From: Rickettsiaceae bacterium
Lineage (GTDB): Bacteria; Pseudomonadota; Alphaproteobacteria; Rickettsiales; Rickettsiaceae
Direction of reading: 5' to 3'
Length of the DNA stretch: 50,823 nt
Assembly: GCA_020697135.1 (NCBI GenBank)
Contig: JAJFBM010000005.1
Span: 1-50,823, forward strand
Of this stretch, positions 1 to 9,610 are shown in pieces. How positions within the stretch are numbered: the first letter of the stretch is position 1; each line of letters starts with the position of its first letter. Position numbers and translations under genes: made by a program. The notes below the pieces were generated by a model that made no database searches, was not told the origin of the DNA, and worked only from the letters and a program-made list of their open reading frames with translations.

Positions 1-138
1 GATATAGCTGAAATTATGGAGGGGCATTCTGTAGCAGAGTCACCCGACTCTAGCTGTGATGCAGAGCAAAGTCATAGCTTAGACAGGCAAGAGCCGCAAG
101 CGGATGAAATGGGTCAGGATTCAGGGTATTTTGTATAA
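1..138 (+). CDS. C-terminal fragment of an unidentified acidic protein
   Basis: Frame 1 is open from the window edge to a TAA at 136-138, giving 45 residues that end in DSGYFV. The tail is rich in Asp, Glu, Ser and Gln and looks disordered; it shows no domain. The gene starts outside the window, so its length and function cannot be judged. Similar acidic, low-complexity tails occur on the large ankyrin proteins later in this window, but that resemblance is only compositional. Confidence is limited because only 138 bases are visible. Confidence 0.55.
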   Translation, partial: DIAEIMEGHSVAESPDSSCDAEQSHSLDRQEPQADEMGQDSGYFV

Positions 139-668
139 TTTCAATGAATTAGATATTTTTTGCTGACTATAATATAGTTTGTCATCTTAAAGCATAAAAA
201 AGGGGGGGGCCCTGTTATGTATATGGATAATTATAATATAATAAGTGACTTAGGGTAGATAGATTTAGAAAGGAATTATAAAAAAAGTCTTTTTTACTAT
301 ACGATTGAAAAATTATATAGTATTTTAATTGTACAAATATAAGTTATATTCTAAACTCATAAATAAAATGGGGGGGGTACTATACAAGGCTAACATTCTT
401 CCCCTAAAAAAAGGGGGGATTAAGCCAGCGACGTCTATGCAAAAAAAGGCCTAAAAGGCCGAATTGAAGCAAGTCCTGAGTATCAAGTTGAGCTTTATAG
501 TATAGTGATTTATTTGACTAGATAATCACAGATTGTCTTGCGCCGGTTCTCGTTATGACTAATAACGGCGAAAAACAGGGGGGATAGTAAACGGAAAAGA
601 CTATGTAGGAATTCATGGTCTTAAGCGAGTATAATGAAAGCAGGTAAGCTGAAGCAAGCTACTATAAA
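139..668. other. Non-coding stretch with four poly-G tracts
   Basis: No convincing gene is visible in about 530 bases. The stretch holds four plus-strand G runs in otherwise AT-rich DNA: G8 at 202-209, G8 at 370-377, G6 at 413-418 and G6 at 578-583, most of them preceded by A runs. A short GGCC-TAAAA-GGCC hairpin lies near 447-459. An imperfect stem-loop spans about 541-570, with outer arms CGCCG/CGGCG and inner arms TTAT/ATAA. All three plus-strand frames between 450 and 650 are broken by stops. This could be a decayed mobile element or an untranslated leader; I cannot identify it. Confidence 0.5.
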
Positions 669-821
669 TTATTTATTATCTTTTTCATCGTCTTTCATTG
701 CAGCTTTAAAGGCTTTCATACCTTTACCAAGGTCTGACATTACTTGCGGAAGCCTTCCTGCACCAAACACAACTAAGATTATTAAAAGTATGATGATTAA
801 TTGACCAAAACCTAAACTCAT
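669..821 (-). CDS. tatA: Sec-independent (Tat) protein translocase subunit TatA
   Basis: This 50-residue protein is the pore-forming subunit of the twin-arginine translocase, which moves folded proteins across the inner membrane. It has the family layout: an N-terminal membrane helix (about residues 7-19, [18 protein letters not shown]), the hinge FGAGRLP at 19-25, an amphipathic helix ([16 protein letters not shown]), and a short charged tail DDEKDNK. The tail is much shorter than in enterobacterial TatA, as is common in reduced alphaproteobacteria. It is followed about 70 bases upstream by xseB on the same strand. No tatB or tatC lies in the window. The identification is firm from the FG hinge and overall architecture; TatA and TatE cannot be told apart here. 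Confidence 0.9.
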   Translation of the reverse strand: MSLGFGQLIIILLIILVVFGAGRLPQVMSDLGKGMKAFKAAMKDDEKDNK

Positions 822-894
822 ATATATCTCGAAATTATATTAATATATATAAAATACTCTATTTTAGCGATTCATGCAATAAACTTAGCATATA

Positions 895-1134
895 TTAAAG
901 CTCAGTTTCTTGAAGTGTTACTGTACCATCATCTTGTTTAACTATTTTTTCAATTTTAAGTTTTGCTTCATTTAGCTTTTTCTCACAATGAGCCTTAAGT
1001 AAAGCACCTCTTTCATAAGCTTCAATTGAAGATTCTAGAGTTTCAGAACCAGTATCAATTTTTTTGACAATTTGCTCAAGCTCACTTAAAGCTTCTTCAA
1101 ATGTCATATTTTCAATAGATTTTCCATCACGCAT
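895..1134 (-). CDS. xseB: Exodeoxyribonuclease VII small subunit
   Basis: XseB is the small subunit of exonuclease VII, which degrades single-stranded DNA to oligonucleotides in mismatch repair and recombination. The signature [18 protein letters not shown] is present, followed by the LE(S)[11 protein letters not shown] stretch typical of the family, in a 79-residue helical protein. I chose the ATG at 1134 ([10 protein letters not shown]). A longer frame begins at 1170, but those 12 extra residues are Ile/Phe-rich and not seen in the family. The large subunit xseA is not in the window, so the pair is split here. The gene is divergent from the NDUFS4-like gene at 1199, and the intervening 64 bases must hold both promoters. 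Confidence 0.9.
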   Translation of the reverse strand: MRDGKSIENMTFEEALSELEQIVKKIDTGSETLESSIEAYERGALLKAHCEKKLNEAKLKIEKIVKQDDGTVTLQETEL

Positions 1135-1198
1135 AATATAGAATATTTTTATTTGAAATACTTTTAACAAAAAAAAGAATATATAAAAGGTTTTTTCT

Positions 1199-1480
1199 AT
1201 GCAAGCAAAAATTTATCAACCAACAAAATCAGCAATGCAATCAGGAGTTGCATATACTGACAAATGGATATTAGATTTCACTACAGAGAAAGGCAGTAGG
1301 TTTATTGAGAATATGCTTGGTTGGACCGCTTCAAAAGATATGAAACAAGAAGTTCGGCTCACCTTCAATACTAAAGAGGAAGCAATAAACTTTGCAAATA
1401 AGAATAATATGGAGTATGAAGTGATAGAGCCGCACTTTAGAAAAATTGTAAAAAAAAGCTACGCAGATAATTTCAAATGA
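1199..1480 (+). CDS. NDUFS4-like NADH dehydrogenase (complex I) accessory subunit
   Basis: This 93-residue protein matches the ETC complex I conserved-region family (NDUFS4, 18 kDa subunit), an accessory subunit shared by mitochondria and alphaproteobacteria. Visible hallmarks are the N-terminal [14 protein letters not shown], the central WILDF and MLGWTAS(K)DM segments, and the distal [15 protein letters not shown]. In mitochondrial complex I this subunit sits on the peripheral arm near the NADH-oxidising module. The stop codon overlaps the uvrD start (ATGA at 1477-1480), so the two are translationally coupled even though their functions differ. Other nuo genes are not in the window. Length is normal for bacterial members of the family. 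Confidence 0.87.
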   Translation: MQAKIYQPTKSAMQSGVAYTDKWILDFTTEKGSRFIENMLGWTASKDMKQEVRLTFNTKEEAINFANKNNMEYEVIEPHFRKIVKKSYADNFK

Positions 1481-3681
1481 CAATAAAGCTAACCGAGGAA
1501 ATTTTAAATAAGGAACTTACCTATAATTTAAACCCCTCACAACAAGATGCAGTTATTACAACTGAAGGGCCATTACTTGTGCTGGCTGGCGCAGGAACAG
1601 GTAAAACACGAGTTTTGACTACTAGGATAGGTCATATATTGAACTTAGGCCTTGCACGCCCATCCGAAATATTGGCTGTAACTTTTACTAATAAAGCAGC
1701 AAGAGAAATGGAGGAGCGAGTAAGGACCATTGTTGATTGTACAGGCACTTGGATTGGAACATTCCATTCAATAGCTGCTAAAATACTAAGAGCTAATGCA
1801 CAGCTACTAAATCTTACGCCATATTTCTCTATTATTGATGCTTCTGATCAGTTGCAACTTGTGAAAAATATAATGCAACAAGAAAATATAGATCCTAAAG
1901 TTACTCCAGCAAAAATCATCTTAGCAATTATTTCTAAATGGAAGGATAAAGGACTTCCACCTGACAAAATTTCACAGAGCGACCTTAAAAGTGAAGTAGA
2001 CCATATTGCTCGCAAAATTTATCATAAATACCAAAAATCTTTACTTGATTCTAACTCTGTGGATTTTGGTGATCTTTTACTTTACAATAATATGCTTTTC
2101 TTAAATCATCCTGATGTACTTGCTCTCTATCAGAATCAGTTCAAATATATTTTAATTGATGAGTATCAAGATACTAATATTGCGCAATATATTTGGGTGA
2201 GAATGCTTGCTGAAAAATATAAAAATATTTGCTGTGTTGGGGATGATGATCAGTCAATTTATAGTTGGCGTGGCGCTGAAATATCGAACATTTTAAGGTT
2301 CGAAAAGGATTTCAAAGGCGCTAAAGTTATTAAACTTGAGCAAAATTATCGCTCTACTAATGAGATTCTTTCTGCTGCTGCAAGCGTAATCCGCAATAAC
2401 AAGCTTCGTCATGATAAAACTTTATGGACTTCTCATGAAGGTGGTGAAAAAATACGCATTGTTGCATGTTGGAATGATAAAGAAGAAGCACGCTTTATCG
2501 CAAGCTCAATTGAAAGCTCTATTAGATATCATAATGTCCATCCAAATCATATTGCAGTCCTTGTACGAGCAGGCTTTCAGACACGCCCATTTGAAGAAGC
2601 ATTCATGGCAAATGGTATTGCTTATAAAATAATAGGCGGTCTTAAATTCTATGAGAGAATGGAGATACGTGACGTACTTGCATATATTAGAGTAGCTGTA
2701 AATAATAACGATAATATTGCGCTTGAGAGAATTATTAATGTTCCAAAAAGAGCAATAGGTAATGCCACATTAAAAGCAATAAGAGATTATGCAGAGGCAA
2801 GGAGTCTCTCTATTTTTGCTGCAATTAAATTAATGTGCCAGCAAGGTTTACTTAAACCTAAAATCGCCTCTACATTAAATGATTTTATTAATATTTTTGA
2901 GAAAAGCGGTGAACGTTTTAAGCATTCCAAACCTTTTGATGTTGTCAAAAGCCTGATTGAAGAATCAGGCTATCTTATTATGTGGAAACAGGAAAAGACT
3001 GAGGAAGCTCGAGTAAGAATTGATAATATAAATGAGATGCTTAGAGCTATTTCAGAATATTCAAGTATCGAAGAATTTTTAGAACATGCAAGTCTTGCGA
3101 TCGAAACTCACAATGATCCAAACATTGATGGTGAAGTCAATCTTATGACTTTACATGCATCAAAAGGCTTAGAATTTGAAATGGTATTCTTACCTGGTTG
3201 GGAAGAAGGCTTATTTCCTAATCAAAGATCGATGACTGAAGAAGGCGAGAAAGGCTTAGAAGAAGAAAGAAGAATCGCTTATGTCGGCATTACTCGTGCA
3301 AAAAAATACTTATTCATCTCACATGCTGAAAGCAGAAGAATGTATAACGAATATGTATATTCTCTCCCTTCTCGCTTTATTCAAGAAATACCTGACCAAG
3401 CTTGCATTAAGACTACTCCAACAAAGAGTATAAATTTCTTTGGTTCAAGACATAATTTTGCTATGGAGATAGATAAGAATTTATTTGCTCCCAAAAAAGA
3501 AGAAAAAATTACAAAAAGCTCTTTTAATGAAGAAGCTTCTGGAATTAGACCTGGCTCTAAAGTTCATCATGTTAAATTCGGACAAGGTATAGTTATAAAA
3601 AAAGCAGCCGATAATTTAGAAATTATGTTTAACGGAATTGGCATTAAGACAATAAAAGAGAATTTTGTTAAAATGTTATGA
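1477..3681 (+). CDS. uvrD: UvrD/PcrA-type superfamily 1 DNA helicase
   Basis: This 734-residue 3'-5' DNA helicase acts in nucleotide excision repair, mismatch repair and removal of replication blocks. All SF1A motifs are visible: the Q-motif region LNPSQQDAV (about 18-26), Walker A AGAGTGKT, motif Ia [10 protein letters not shown], motif [11 protein letters not shown], motif [16 protein letters not shown], motif [10 protein letters not shown], motif [19 protein letters not shown], and motif [19 protein letters not shown]-terminal Tudor-like domain ([12 protein letters not shown]) is the UvrD/PcrA tail that contacts RNA polymerase or UvrB in relatives. Length is normal. It overlaps both neighbours by ATGA, upstream with the complex I subunit and downstream with the DUF218-like gene. 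No disruption is seen. Confidence 0.95.
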   Translation: MTIKLTEEILNKELTYNLNPSQQDAVITTEGPLLVLAGAGTGKTRVLTTRIGHILNLGLARPSEILAVTFTNKAAREMEERVRTIVDCTGTWIGTFHSIAAKILRANAQLLNLTPYFSIIDASDQLQLVKNIMQQENIDPKVTPAKIILAIISKWKDKGLPPDKISQSDLKSEVDHIARKIYHKYQKSLLDSNSVDFGDLLLYNNMLFLNHPDVLALYQNQFKYILIDEYQDTNIAQYIWVRMLAEKYKNICCVGDDDQSIYSWRGAEISNILRFEKDFKGAKVIKLEQNYRSTNEILSAAASVIRNNKLRHDKTLWTSHEGGEKIRIVACWNDKEEARFIASSIESSIRYHNVHPNHIAVLVRAGFQTRPFEEAFMANGIAYKIIGGLKFYERMEIRDVLAYIRVAVNNNDNIALERIINVPKRAIGNATLKAIRDYAEARSLSIFAAIKLMCQQGLLKPKIASTLNDFINIFEKSGERFKHSKPFDVVKSLIEESGYLIMWKQEKTEEARVRIDNINEMLRAISEYSSIEEFLEHASLAIETHNDPNIDGEVNLMTLHASKGLEFEMVFLPGWEEGLFPNQRSMTEEGEKGLEEERRIAYVGITRAKKYLFISHAESRRMYNEYVYSLPSRFIQEIPDQACIKTTPTKSINFFGSRHNFAMEIDKNLFAPKKEEKITKSSFNEEASGIRPGSKVHHVKFGQGIVIKKAADNLEIMFNGIGIKTIKENFVKML

Positions 3682-4565
3682 GAAATGGCACCTCTCCCCT
3701 AAAGCATAAATATAGTTATTTTACTTCTGAAGGTAGAGTTACTGCTAGCTTTAAACTACTCCTAAAAGCTTTAAATTTTCCATTAAGTCAACATGATAAT
3801 TTCATTGAAATTTATCAAAAAATTCTTGCTGCAGGCTGGCAAAATAAACCAGCTACCGAGAGATATGCAATGGATATAGATAATATTACCCTTGATGAGA
3901 GAAAGGATATTATAAATATATGTAATAATGAATTAGGTTTTAACAAGGAAGTTCTTCCTTCAAATAAGACATATGATGGGATTTTTTTACTTGGTTCTGA
4001 TTTAGAAGATACAATAAAAAGAGTGGATTTTTATAAGAAGCTTTTGAGAGAAAATTTAATCAATCCTAATATAAAATTATTTATCCTCACAGGGGATAGA
4101 AAAGTTAGCAATGAATATGGCGAAACTAAAGAAGCTTTCGAGGCTTTACTTAAAAGGAATGAGGAACTTAAAAAAATCCCATCAAATGAACTTGAGATGA
4201 TAAAATTTGTTCTAAGCCATAATTTGCCAGAATTAACAAAATATGAGGTAATTTATAGTGGTATCGATAAAGAGCACATTAGAGCTACCACTGCATCAAC
4301 TATAGAGAAGTTCCTTGAACTTTATCCTTTCTCCGCAAAACCTAAAACATATCTTGTTATTTCAAATCAACCTTTCATAGACTATCAAGATTCAGTCATT
4401 AAACTAGTGATGGCTAAAGCAGCAAGAGAAGATATCCAAATCGAAACAGTGGGTTTTGGCGGATTTCCACAAGTTGATGAGGTTAATAATGCTGCAATTC
4501 TGCTTGATACAATAGCAAAAACTCTTGGTAATATTGTTGAGCTTAATAGGCTTGAGTTTAATTAA
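3678..4565 (+). CDS. DUF218/YdcF-like hypothetical protein
   Basis: This 295-residue protein has no signal peptide. The middle and C-terminus resemble the DUF218 (YdcF/SanA-like) alpha/beta fold: a strand followed by a Gly-Ser turn ([21 protein letters not shown]), a second strand ending in a Gly (LFILTGDR), an ExxEAF-type helix, and a later strand [14 protein letters not shown]. In characterised DUF218 proteins such positions bind S-adenosylmethionine or remain of unknown use; no reaction can be assigned here. The start overlaps the uvrD stop (ATGA at 3678-3681), so the gene is the third member of that operon. The family assignment is a reading of pattern, not an alignment. Confidence 0.55.
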   Translation: MRNGTSPLKHKYSYFTSEGRVTASFKLLLKALNFPLSQHDNFIEIYQKILAAGWQNKPATERYAMDIDNITLDERKDIINICNNELGFNKEVLPSNKTYDGIFLLGSDLEDTIKRVDFYKKLLRENLINPNIKLFILTGDRKVSNEYGETKEAFEALLKRNEELKKIPSNELEMIKFVLSHNLPELTKYEVIYSGIDKEHIRATTASTIEKFLELYPFSAKPKTYLVISNQPFIDYQDSVIKLVMAKAAREDIQIETVGFGGFPQVDEVNNAAILLDTIAKTLGNIVELNRLEFN

Positions 4566-4654
4566 GCCGCTGTACAACCACTTCACCCCAATTAATAAAA
4601 TATTAACGAGTTTATTAGATAATTTTATTAATAAATTCAATGATATATTTTAAA

Positions 4655-7600
4655 ATGGCAAAGTCAGATAAGAAATCCAATAAGAAAAAAGGTACAACAA
4701 AGAAGACAGCTAATCCAAAGCAGAATGATTGGCTTGATGACTTTAAAAAACAAGGTATACAAAGTGCCGCTGCGGCTATAGCTAAAACAGATGAAGAAAT
4801 TGGTAAGCGTAACGCTGAATCAAAAGCTGAAGCAGAACCTCAAGTTACTGAACAACAAAAAGCACAAGCTGCTCAAAAGCTTGAGCAAGAGAAAGGGCCT
4901 TCTCAAACTAAATTAAATCAGCCACCACAAGTAAAGCAGACGGCTGCAAATAATGTGGCAATTGCAGCTAACAAACCAACTCAACCAAATATTCCTAAAG
5001 TAGGAACAGCACAGAATATTACGTCAGCTCCAACGCAGCAGCCATCTACTCCTATAGCGCAACAAACCGTACAATCTACACCAACTCCAAATTTTGCACA
5101 TTCAGGATTTACAACTGAAGCTCCAGGAGATTTACCCCCACCTCCTGTTGCTTCTACTGAGGCACCATTACCTAACCCTCCGCCACCAATGGATTTACCT
5201 CCACCTCCGCCTTTACCTCCAGTATCAGAGGCAGGGCCGACACCAGCGGCTTCAGCACCACAAATGCCACAGCAGCAACCGATACCATATGCTTCAGCGC
5301 CGCAGCCGCCATATATGCAGCAGCCACATCCAGCACAGACACAATATGCTCCAACACAACCTATTCCTAATTATCCTCAATATGGCACACAGCCACCAAT
5401 GCAGCCGCTGAATCAGCCACAACCAATGCCATATGCTTCAGCACCGCAGCAGCCATATAATCAACAATGGCAGCAACCAGCAGGACAACAACAAGCAGGA
5501 CCGCAATCTGGACAAGCATATATTCCGCAGCCCCAACCAACATGGCCGCAATGGGGACAGCAACCGATGCAGCAACCGATGCAGGGCACTACTCCGCAGT
5601 ATCCAACTTACCCGCAGCAACCCCAATTTCCGTCACAGGTGCCATCGCCGCAGCAGCCATATAATCAACAATGGCAGCAACATGCAGGACAACAACCTGC
5701 AGGGCCGCAATTTGGACAGCAACCTATGCCACAGCAGTACGCGCCTCAGGGGAATATAACTCAAACACCGCAGCCGCCGCAACCACAAATGCAGCCTCAG
5801 GCACCTATGAAGCGTCAACAACCACAACAAGCTCCAATGCAGCCTCAAACATCGCCGCAATACCAAGGTCCACAATCAGGTTCACAATCGCAGCCAATAG
5901 GACAGCAGCGAATCCAAAATCAAGCTCCTTATGTTCAAACCTCCACTATTCCGACGCCACGGGCAAGAAATAATGTTCCTAACGATCTTATCTCTGGTGG
6001 TCCAATACAAATACCCTATAAGGTTGGAGCATATGGTAAAATAGTATTAGACACAATTAATACTAATTTAAAGCCAGGAACTTATAGTGTAAACTTAAAC
6101 AATCAAGGGTTAGCTACTCTAACAAATATCCCTTCTCCACAACAGCAAAGTTTAGAGAGTCAAGACGCACAAATTAAATACAAAAAAACAACTAAAGCTA
6201 TAGAAGATTTGGATAAACAATCCGATAAAGCTCATAAATCGGCCAATAAAGAATTTAATATACAAAGAGTAAAGGCAGAAAAGGATTTTGATAACGAAGA
6301 AAGCAGAATAAATAAAGAATATATAAAGAGTGAAAAGGAGGCTGAAAAGAAATTTGCTGAATTTGAAAAATCCGTAACTAATCAGTTAAAGAAAGATATA
6401 AAAGAATTAGAGAAGCAAAATAAAGACCAGCCCGCTAAGCTTACTAAAGAAGTTTCAGCGAAATATATTGAAGCAAATCAAAAAATTGAAGCTGCTATTG
6501 TTATGCGAGATAATGCAACTAAGACCGCTTTGGATAAAGTGCAGGCAAGCTCAAAAGAAAATAGCGATAAATTTGCAGCTAAAGTAAAAGAGTTAGAGAA
6601 AAATCTTCAAACTAATAAAGTCAATATAAGGCAAGAATATGTTGATAAATTAAATAATATTAATAAGCCAAATAAAAGTAAATCTACAGCTAAAAATAAC
6701 CCAACAACTGAAAGGAGTAATCCTAAAGTTGACGAGAAACCAGCTGGTCAAAATAGCAAATCAGAAAAGAAAAAGGCTCAAGCTCAAGAAGAAAATCCTC
6801 AAAAAGAATCCTCTAAAAAAAGTTCTTTAAATAAAATTAAAGGTCAAGCGAAAGATTTTATTAGCGAAAAACCTACAAAAGCTAAAAATGCTAAAGACAA
6901 GGCCAAAGATAAATTTATAGACACAATAAATAAGCCTGTTACCCTAGAAAAAGATAAGAAAGAAACTGTTAAAAGTCAAAAACCAGAGCAAGTTGCAAAC
7001 AAGGGGACTTCAAGCAAAAAAGTGCCTTCAGTTAAAAAACCTATAATTAAAACTACAGATCAATTATTAGCTGATGCAAAAAAACCTATCAAAGAAACTC
7101 AGCCAAAAGTTGAAAAAGCAAAAAAAGTAGAAGCTGCAGCCAATAAAGAAATTGAAAGACTCTCAAAAGAATTTCAAAAATCAGGAGAAGATATTAAAAA
7201 AACTGCGAGCAGAGCTACTGCTGCGGCTGAAATGTCAACTACTAAGCCAGATACTAAGGAAACTGAGCAGGTTGCTACAAAAGACTCTCCTTTAATGGTT
7301 GAGATCAAACAAAAAGAAGCGGAGATTGCGAAGCTCCGACAAGAAAATATAGATAAGCTTGCAGCTGCTAATAAAAAATTAGAGGAAGCTCAAAAATCAG
7401 GTGTGAAGGCAAATATAGAAGCAGCAATAGAAGAAAGGGGTAAAGTATTTGACGATACTGGCAAAAAGAATGACATAATAATGAGTAAAGAAATTGAGGT
7501 AATGGGGTTAAAAGAACAGCAACGAGAAGAAGCTACGCAGCAAGCCACTGTAGAAACAAAAACCCAAGAAGCGGATAAAACCACACCTCCTATTACAGAA

Positions 7601-8683
7601 TCTTCTGCAAAACAAGCTGGAACTAAGACTGCTGAATCACAAGTAAAAGAGTCAATAATACCTTCTTTTGAAATACCTCAAGATACAAAAATACCCGATC
7701 CAATTAGTAATGACGTAGTGCCAAAAGCCGAGCTACCTACTACTACTCCGGAAACTCAAGTTCCCGCTCAGGAGGCGGCAACCGTTCAGAAAGCGGAACC
7801 CTCTACTCAGCAAGTATTTGAAGTACCTGAACCAGCAACTCCTGCTCCGGCTCCTGTAAACACTGCTCTTGAAGCACTTAGTAAGGAATTTGTTACTCCT
7901 GAGACTAAAGCTCCCGCCATGGTGGAAACTGCTCCGGCTGTAGAGAACCTTGCTCCGGCTAAACAAGGACAAGTGAAACATGAGCCTACCCCACCCAATA
8001 AGGAGGTTGAGTCGGTTGTTAAAGATGAATCTTCATTAGAAAATAACCCTGAATATAAAGCATTAATGGCAAATTATGAAAAAGAAGGGTATGATAATTT
8101 ATCTAGAGATGAAATAAGGAAATTAGCCGAATTTTCTAAGCCTGGATTTGAAAAGGCATTTCAAGACAGTTTGAATAAAAACGCATCAGAAGTTAAAACA
8201 GTTGAGAAAGCTGAGGAAAAGGCTGCAACCCATGCTCCTGAGGAAAATGATAAATCAGAATCTCATAAGCAAGTTGAGCAATCTAAATCTTCGACAGATA
8301 AAAGCAAGGAGGAAGATTTAGACGCCTCAAAAGATAACAGGAAAGATGAAAAGCCCCAACCAGATACCCAAAGCAAACCTTTCGAGAGTAAGGAAACAAA
8401 GCAGACTGAAGCTAAACCAAAAGAAGCTGCACCCGAAGCTAAAGGCGCTGCTGAACTAAAAGCTCCCGAGATAAAAAATCCACAGACAAAAACTGTCGAG
8501 ACAAAAACTGCTGAGACAAAACCTAAAACAGTTGCTAAGAAAAGCATTGAGGTAAGATTAAAAAATGCCGTTAAAGTTCTAAAAAAGACCTGCAAAATAG
8601 TAGCTAATGCAGCTAGAAACCTTATGCCTAAGGGAGGCCATGGTCAAGGTAAAGTTGAAGAGAAAAGTAAGGGTCGAGCGTAG
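4655..8683 (+). CDS. Giant Pro/Gln-rich, coiled-coil hypothetical protein (possible secreted effector or surface protein)
   Basis: This protein of about 1,340 residues has no recognised domain. In order it shows a basic Lys-rich N-terminus, a poly-proline segment (about residues 160-190, including DLPPPPPLPPV), and a Pro/Gln region to about 440 with internal repeats. A short globular-looking segment (IQIPYKVGAYGKIVLDTI) follows, then long charged coiled-coil stretches (about 505-670 and 800-960), an Ala/Pro/Glu-rich region, and a basic C-terminus (RLKNAVKVLKKTCKIV, then KSKGRA). No signal peptide or membrane helix is visible. The repeat region has higher GC (CAG, CCG and GCA codons) than its surroundings. 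I preferred the ATG at 4655 (MAKSDKK) over the in-frame ATG at 4640; neither has a clear Shine-Dalgarno sequence. It stands alone, convergent with carD. Confidence 0.75.
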   Translation: MAKSDKKSNKKKGTTKKTANPKQNDWLDDFKKQGIQSAAAAIAKTDEEIGKRNAESKAEAEPQVTEQQKAQAAQKLEQEKGPSQTKLNQPPQVKQTAANNVAIAANKPTQPNIPKVGTAQNITSAPTQQPSTPIAQQTVQSTPTPNFAHSGFTTEAPGDLPPPPVASTEAPLPNPPPPMDLPPPPPLPPVSEAGPTPAASAPQMPQQQPIPYASAPQPPYMQQPHPAQTQYAPTQPIPNYPQYGTQPPMQPLNQPQPMPYASAPQQPYNQQWQQPAGQQQAGPQSGQAYIPQPQPTWPQWGQQPMQQPMQGTTPQYPTYPQQPQFPSQVPSPQQPYNQQWQQHAGQQPAGPQFGQQPMPQQYAPQGNITQTPQPPQPQMQPQAPMKRQQPQQAPMQPQTSPQYQGPQSGSQSQPIGQQRIQNQAPYVQTSTIPTPRARNNVPNDLISGGPIQIPYKVGAYGKIVLDTINTNLKPGTYSVNLNNQGLATLTNIPSPQQQSLESQDAQIKYKKTTKAIEDLDKQSDKAHKSANKEFNIQRVKAEKDFDNEESRINKEYIKSEKEAEKKFAEFEKSVTNQLKKDIKELEKQNKDQPAKLTKEVSAKYIEANQKIEAAIVMRDNATKTALDKVQASSKENSDKFAAKVKELEKNLQTNKVNIRQEYVDKLNNINKPNKSKSTAKNNPTTERSNPKVDEKPAGQNSKSEKKKAQAQEENPQKESSKKSSLNKIKGQAKDFISEKPTKAKNAKDKAKDKFIDTINKPVTLEKDKKETVKSQKPEQVANKGTSSKKVPSVKKPIIKTTDQLLADAKKPIKETQPKVEKAKKVEAAANKEIERLSKEFQKSGEDIKKTASRATAAAEMSTTKPDTKETEQVATKDSPLMVEIKQKEAEIAKLRQENIDKLAAANKKLEEAQKSGVKANIEAAIEERGKVFDDTGKKNDIIMSKEIEVMGLKEQQREEATQQATVETKTQEADKTTPPITESSAKQAGTKTAESQVKESIIPSFEIPQDTKIPDPISNDVVPKAELPTTTPETQVPAQEAATVQKAEPSTQQVFEVPEPATPAPAPVNTALEALSKEFVTPETKAPAMVETAPAVENLAPAKQGQVKHEPTPPNKEVESVVKDESSLENNPEYKALMANYEKEGYDNLSRDEIRKLAEFSKPGFEKAFQDSLNKNASEVKTVEKAEEKAATHAPEENDKSESHKQVEQSKSSTDKSKEEDLDASKDNRKDEKPQPDTQSKPFESKETKQTEAKPKEAAPEAKGAAELKAPEIKNPQTKTVETKTAETKPKTVAKKSIEVRLKNAVKVLKKTCKIVANAARNLMPKGGHGQGKVEEKSKGRA
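5444..5718 (+). repeat. Internal coding repeat in the Pro/Gln-rich protein
   Basis: Two copies of a segment of about 70 bases start at 5444 and 5648, 204 bases apart, which keeps the reading frame. Both encode PQQPYNQQWQQ followed by an AGQQ.AGPQ.GQ pattern. The first 33 bases are identical in both copies, and divergence grows afterwards. A further PYASAPQ motif is repeated at about 5286 and 5429. The pattern suggests expansion by recombination or slippage, so copy number may vary between strains. Confidence 0.8.
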
Positions 8684-8762
8684 GTTAATAACAAAGATTG
8701 AAAATTTCAAAGTATCAATAACTTATACTCAGGAATAGGGAAATTATAAAAACTCATAAAAA

Positions 8763-8805
8763 TATTCCTATATGTATTCTCAAGTAGATAAGACATATAG
8801 GAATA
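8763..8805. terminator. Bidirectional hairpin terminator between convergent genes
   Basis: A perfect 13-base inverted repeat has arms at 8763-8775 (TATTCCTATATGT) and 8793-8805 (ACATATAGGAATA), separated by 17 bases. It lies 80 bases after the stop of the giant plus-strand gene and 8 bases after the stop of carD on the minus strand. Only AT-rich sequence, not a long T run, follows either arm. A shared terminator is the simplest reading. Confidence 0.6.
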
Positions 8806-8812
8806 ATAAGCT

Positions 8813-9316
8813 TTAAGCAGCTGTTTTTTCTTTTAAAACATCTAGAAGCTTAGCAATTGCTTCATCGGGTTTAATGCTCTCAAGGACGGCGATTTCGCCA
8901 GCAAGCCTATTTAATGCTGACTCATATATTGTGCGTTCACTATAGGATCTATCGCTATCAGCATTTTTATATAAATCCCTAACTACTTCAGCCACAGCTA
9001 CAATATCACCTGAATTAATTTTCGCTTCATATTCTTGTGCTCGTCTGCTCCACATACGGTTACCTTGCTTAGGCTTACCTTGAAGTACTGAATAAATTCT
9101 ACTTACTTCATTTTTTGAGACGGGCGCACGAAGGCCTGAAGCCGCTGCTCTATTAACAGGTACACGAAGGACCATTTTATCTTGAGGGAAAGAAATCGCA
9201 TAAACTTTGATTTCTAAACCACCAATAACCTGGTTTTCCACTGCTATAATTTCACCAACACCATGTGAAGGATATATAACACTTTCTCCTACCTGGAATT
9301 CTTGAATTTTAGACAT
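8813..9316 (-). CDS. carD: CarD family transcriptional regulator
   Basis: This 167-residue protein binds RNA polymerase and stabilises open promoter complexes, often at rRNA and stress promoters. The N-terminal RNA-polymerase-interacting Tudor-like domain is clear: FQVGESVIYPSHGVGEI, then KMVLRVPVNRAAASGLRAP. The C-terminal helical DNA-binding domain carries WSRRAQEYEAKINSGD and the conserved ERTIYESALNRLAGEIA stretch, including the Trp that wedges into the promoter bubble in studied homologues. The start is supported by a GGAG Shine-Dalgarno sequence and a promoter with an extended -10 upstream. The window also encodes Mfd, which carries the same kind of RNAP-binding module, but the two are separate genes. 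Length is normal for alphaproteobacteria. Confidence 0.95.
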   Translation of the reverse strand: MSKIQEFQVGESVIYPSHGVGEIIAVENQVIGGLEIKVYAISFPQDKMVLRVPVNRAAASGLRAPVSKNEVSRIYSVLQGKPKQGNRMWSRRAQEYEAKINSGDIVAVAEVVRDLYKNADSDRSYSERTIYESALNRLAGEIAVLESIKPDEAIAKLLDVLKEKTAA

Positions 9317-9349
9317 TCTAACTCCAATTAGTTTCTATTGAACCTTGGC

Positions 9350-9358
9350 ATTATAGCA
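9350..9358 (-). promoter_or_regulatory. Extended -10 promoter element of carD
   Basis: Read on the minus strand, the bases spell TGCTATAAT, a consensus extended -10 element, 34 bases upstream of the carD ATG. A weak TTTCCA lies about 17 bases further upstream as a possible -35 box. The implied leader of about 25 bases contains the GGAG ribosome-binding site. Confidence 0.6.
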
Positions 9359-9610
9359 TATATTATGAAATCTGGAAAGGAAAAAATATTGAATGTAGCT
9401 TTAATATTTGTTAACACATGTAATAAGTTGCTTGAAAAACCATTGTTATAACAGATGTAAATATCTGAAAGTACTAAGAAATACCCTTAAAGCTAAATCT
9501 TTAATTTATAGTAACAATATTTTTAAAATATAATTAAATCATTAACCTTTAGATAATTCTTTTAATTGACTTAAAAAGATTATGTAAGGATATGTACTTA
9601 AATATTGAGG

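Noticed and set aside
450-660. Possible relic of a group II intron reverse transcriptase (fragments such as VMTNNGEK and TGGIVNGKDYV)
   Set aside because: The matches are too short and broken by stops in every frame, and no intron RNA domain V was recognised.
1135-1170. Longer xseB starting at 1170
   Set aside because: The added residues are hydrophobic and not found in the family; the later ATG gives the normal length.
5094-5973. Several long open frames on both strands across the Pro/Gln-rich gene
   Set aside because: They are shadows of repetitive CAG/CCG codons in the true frame. They have low-complexity products and no ribosome-binding sites.
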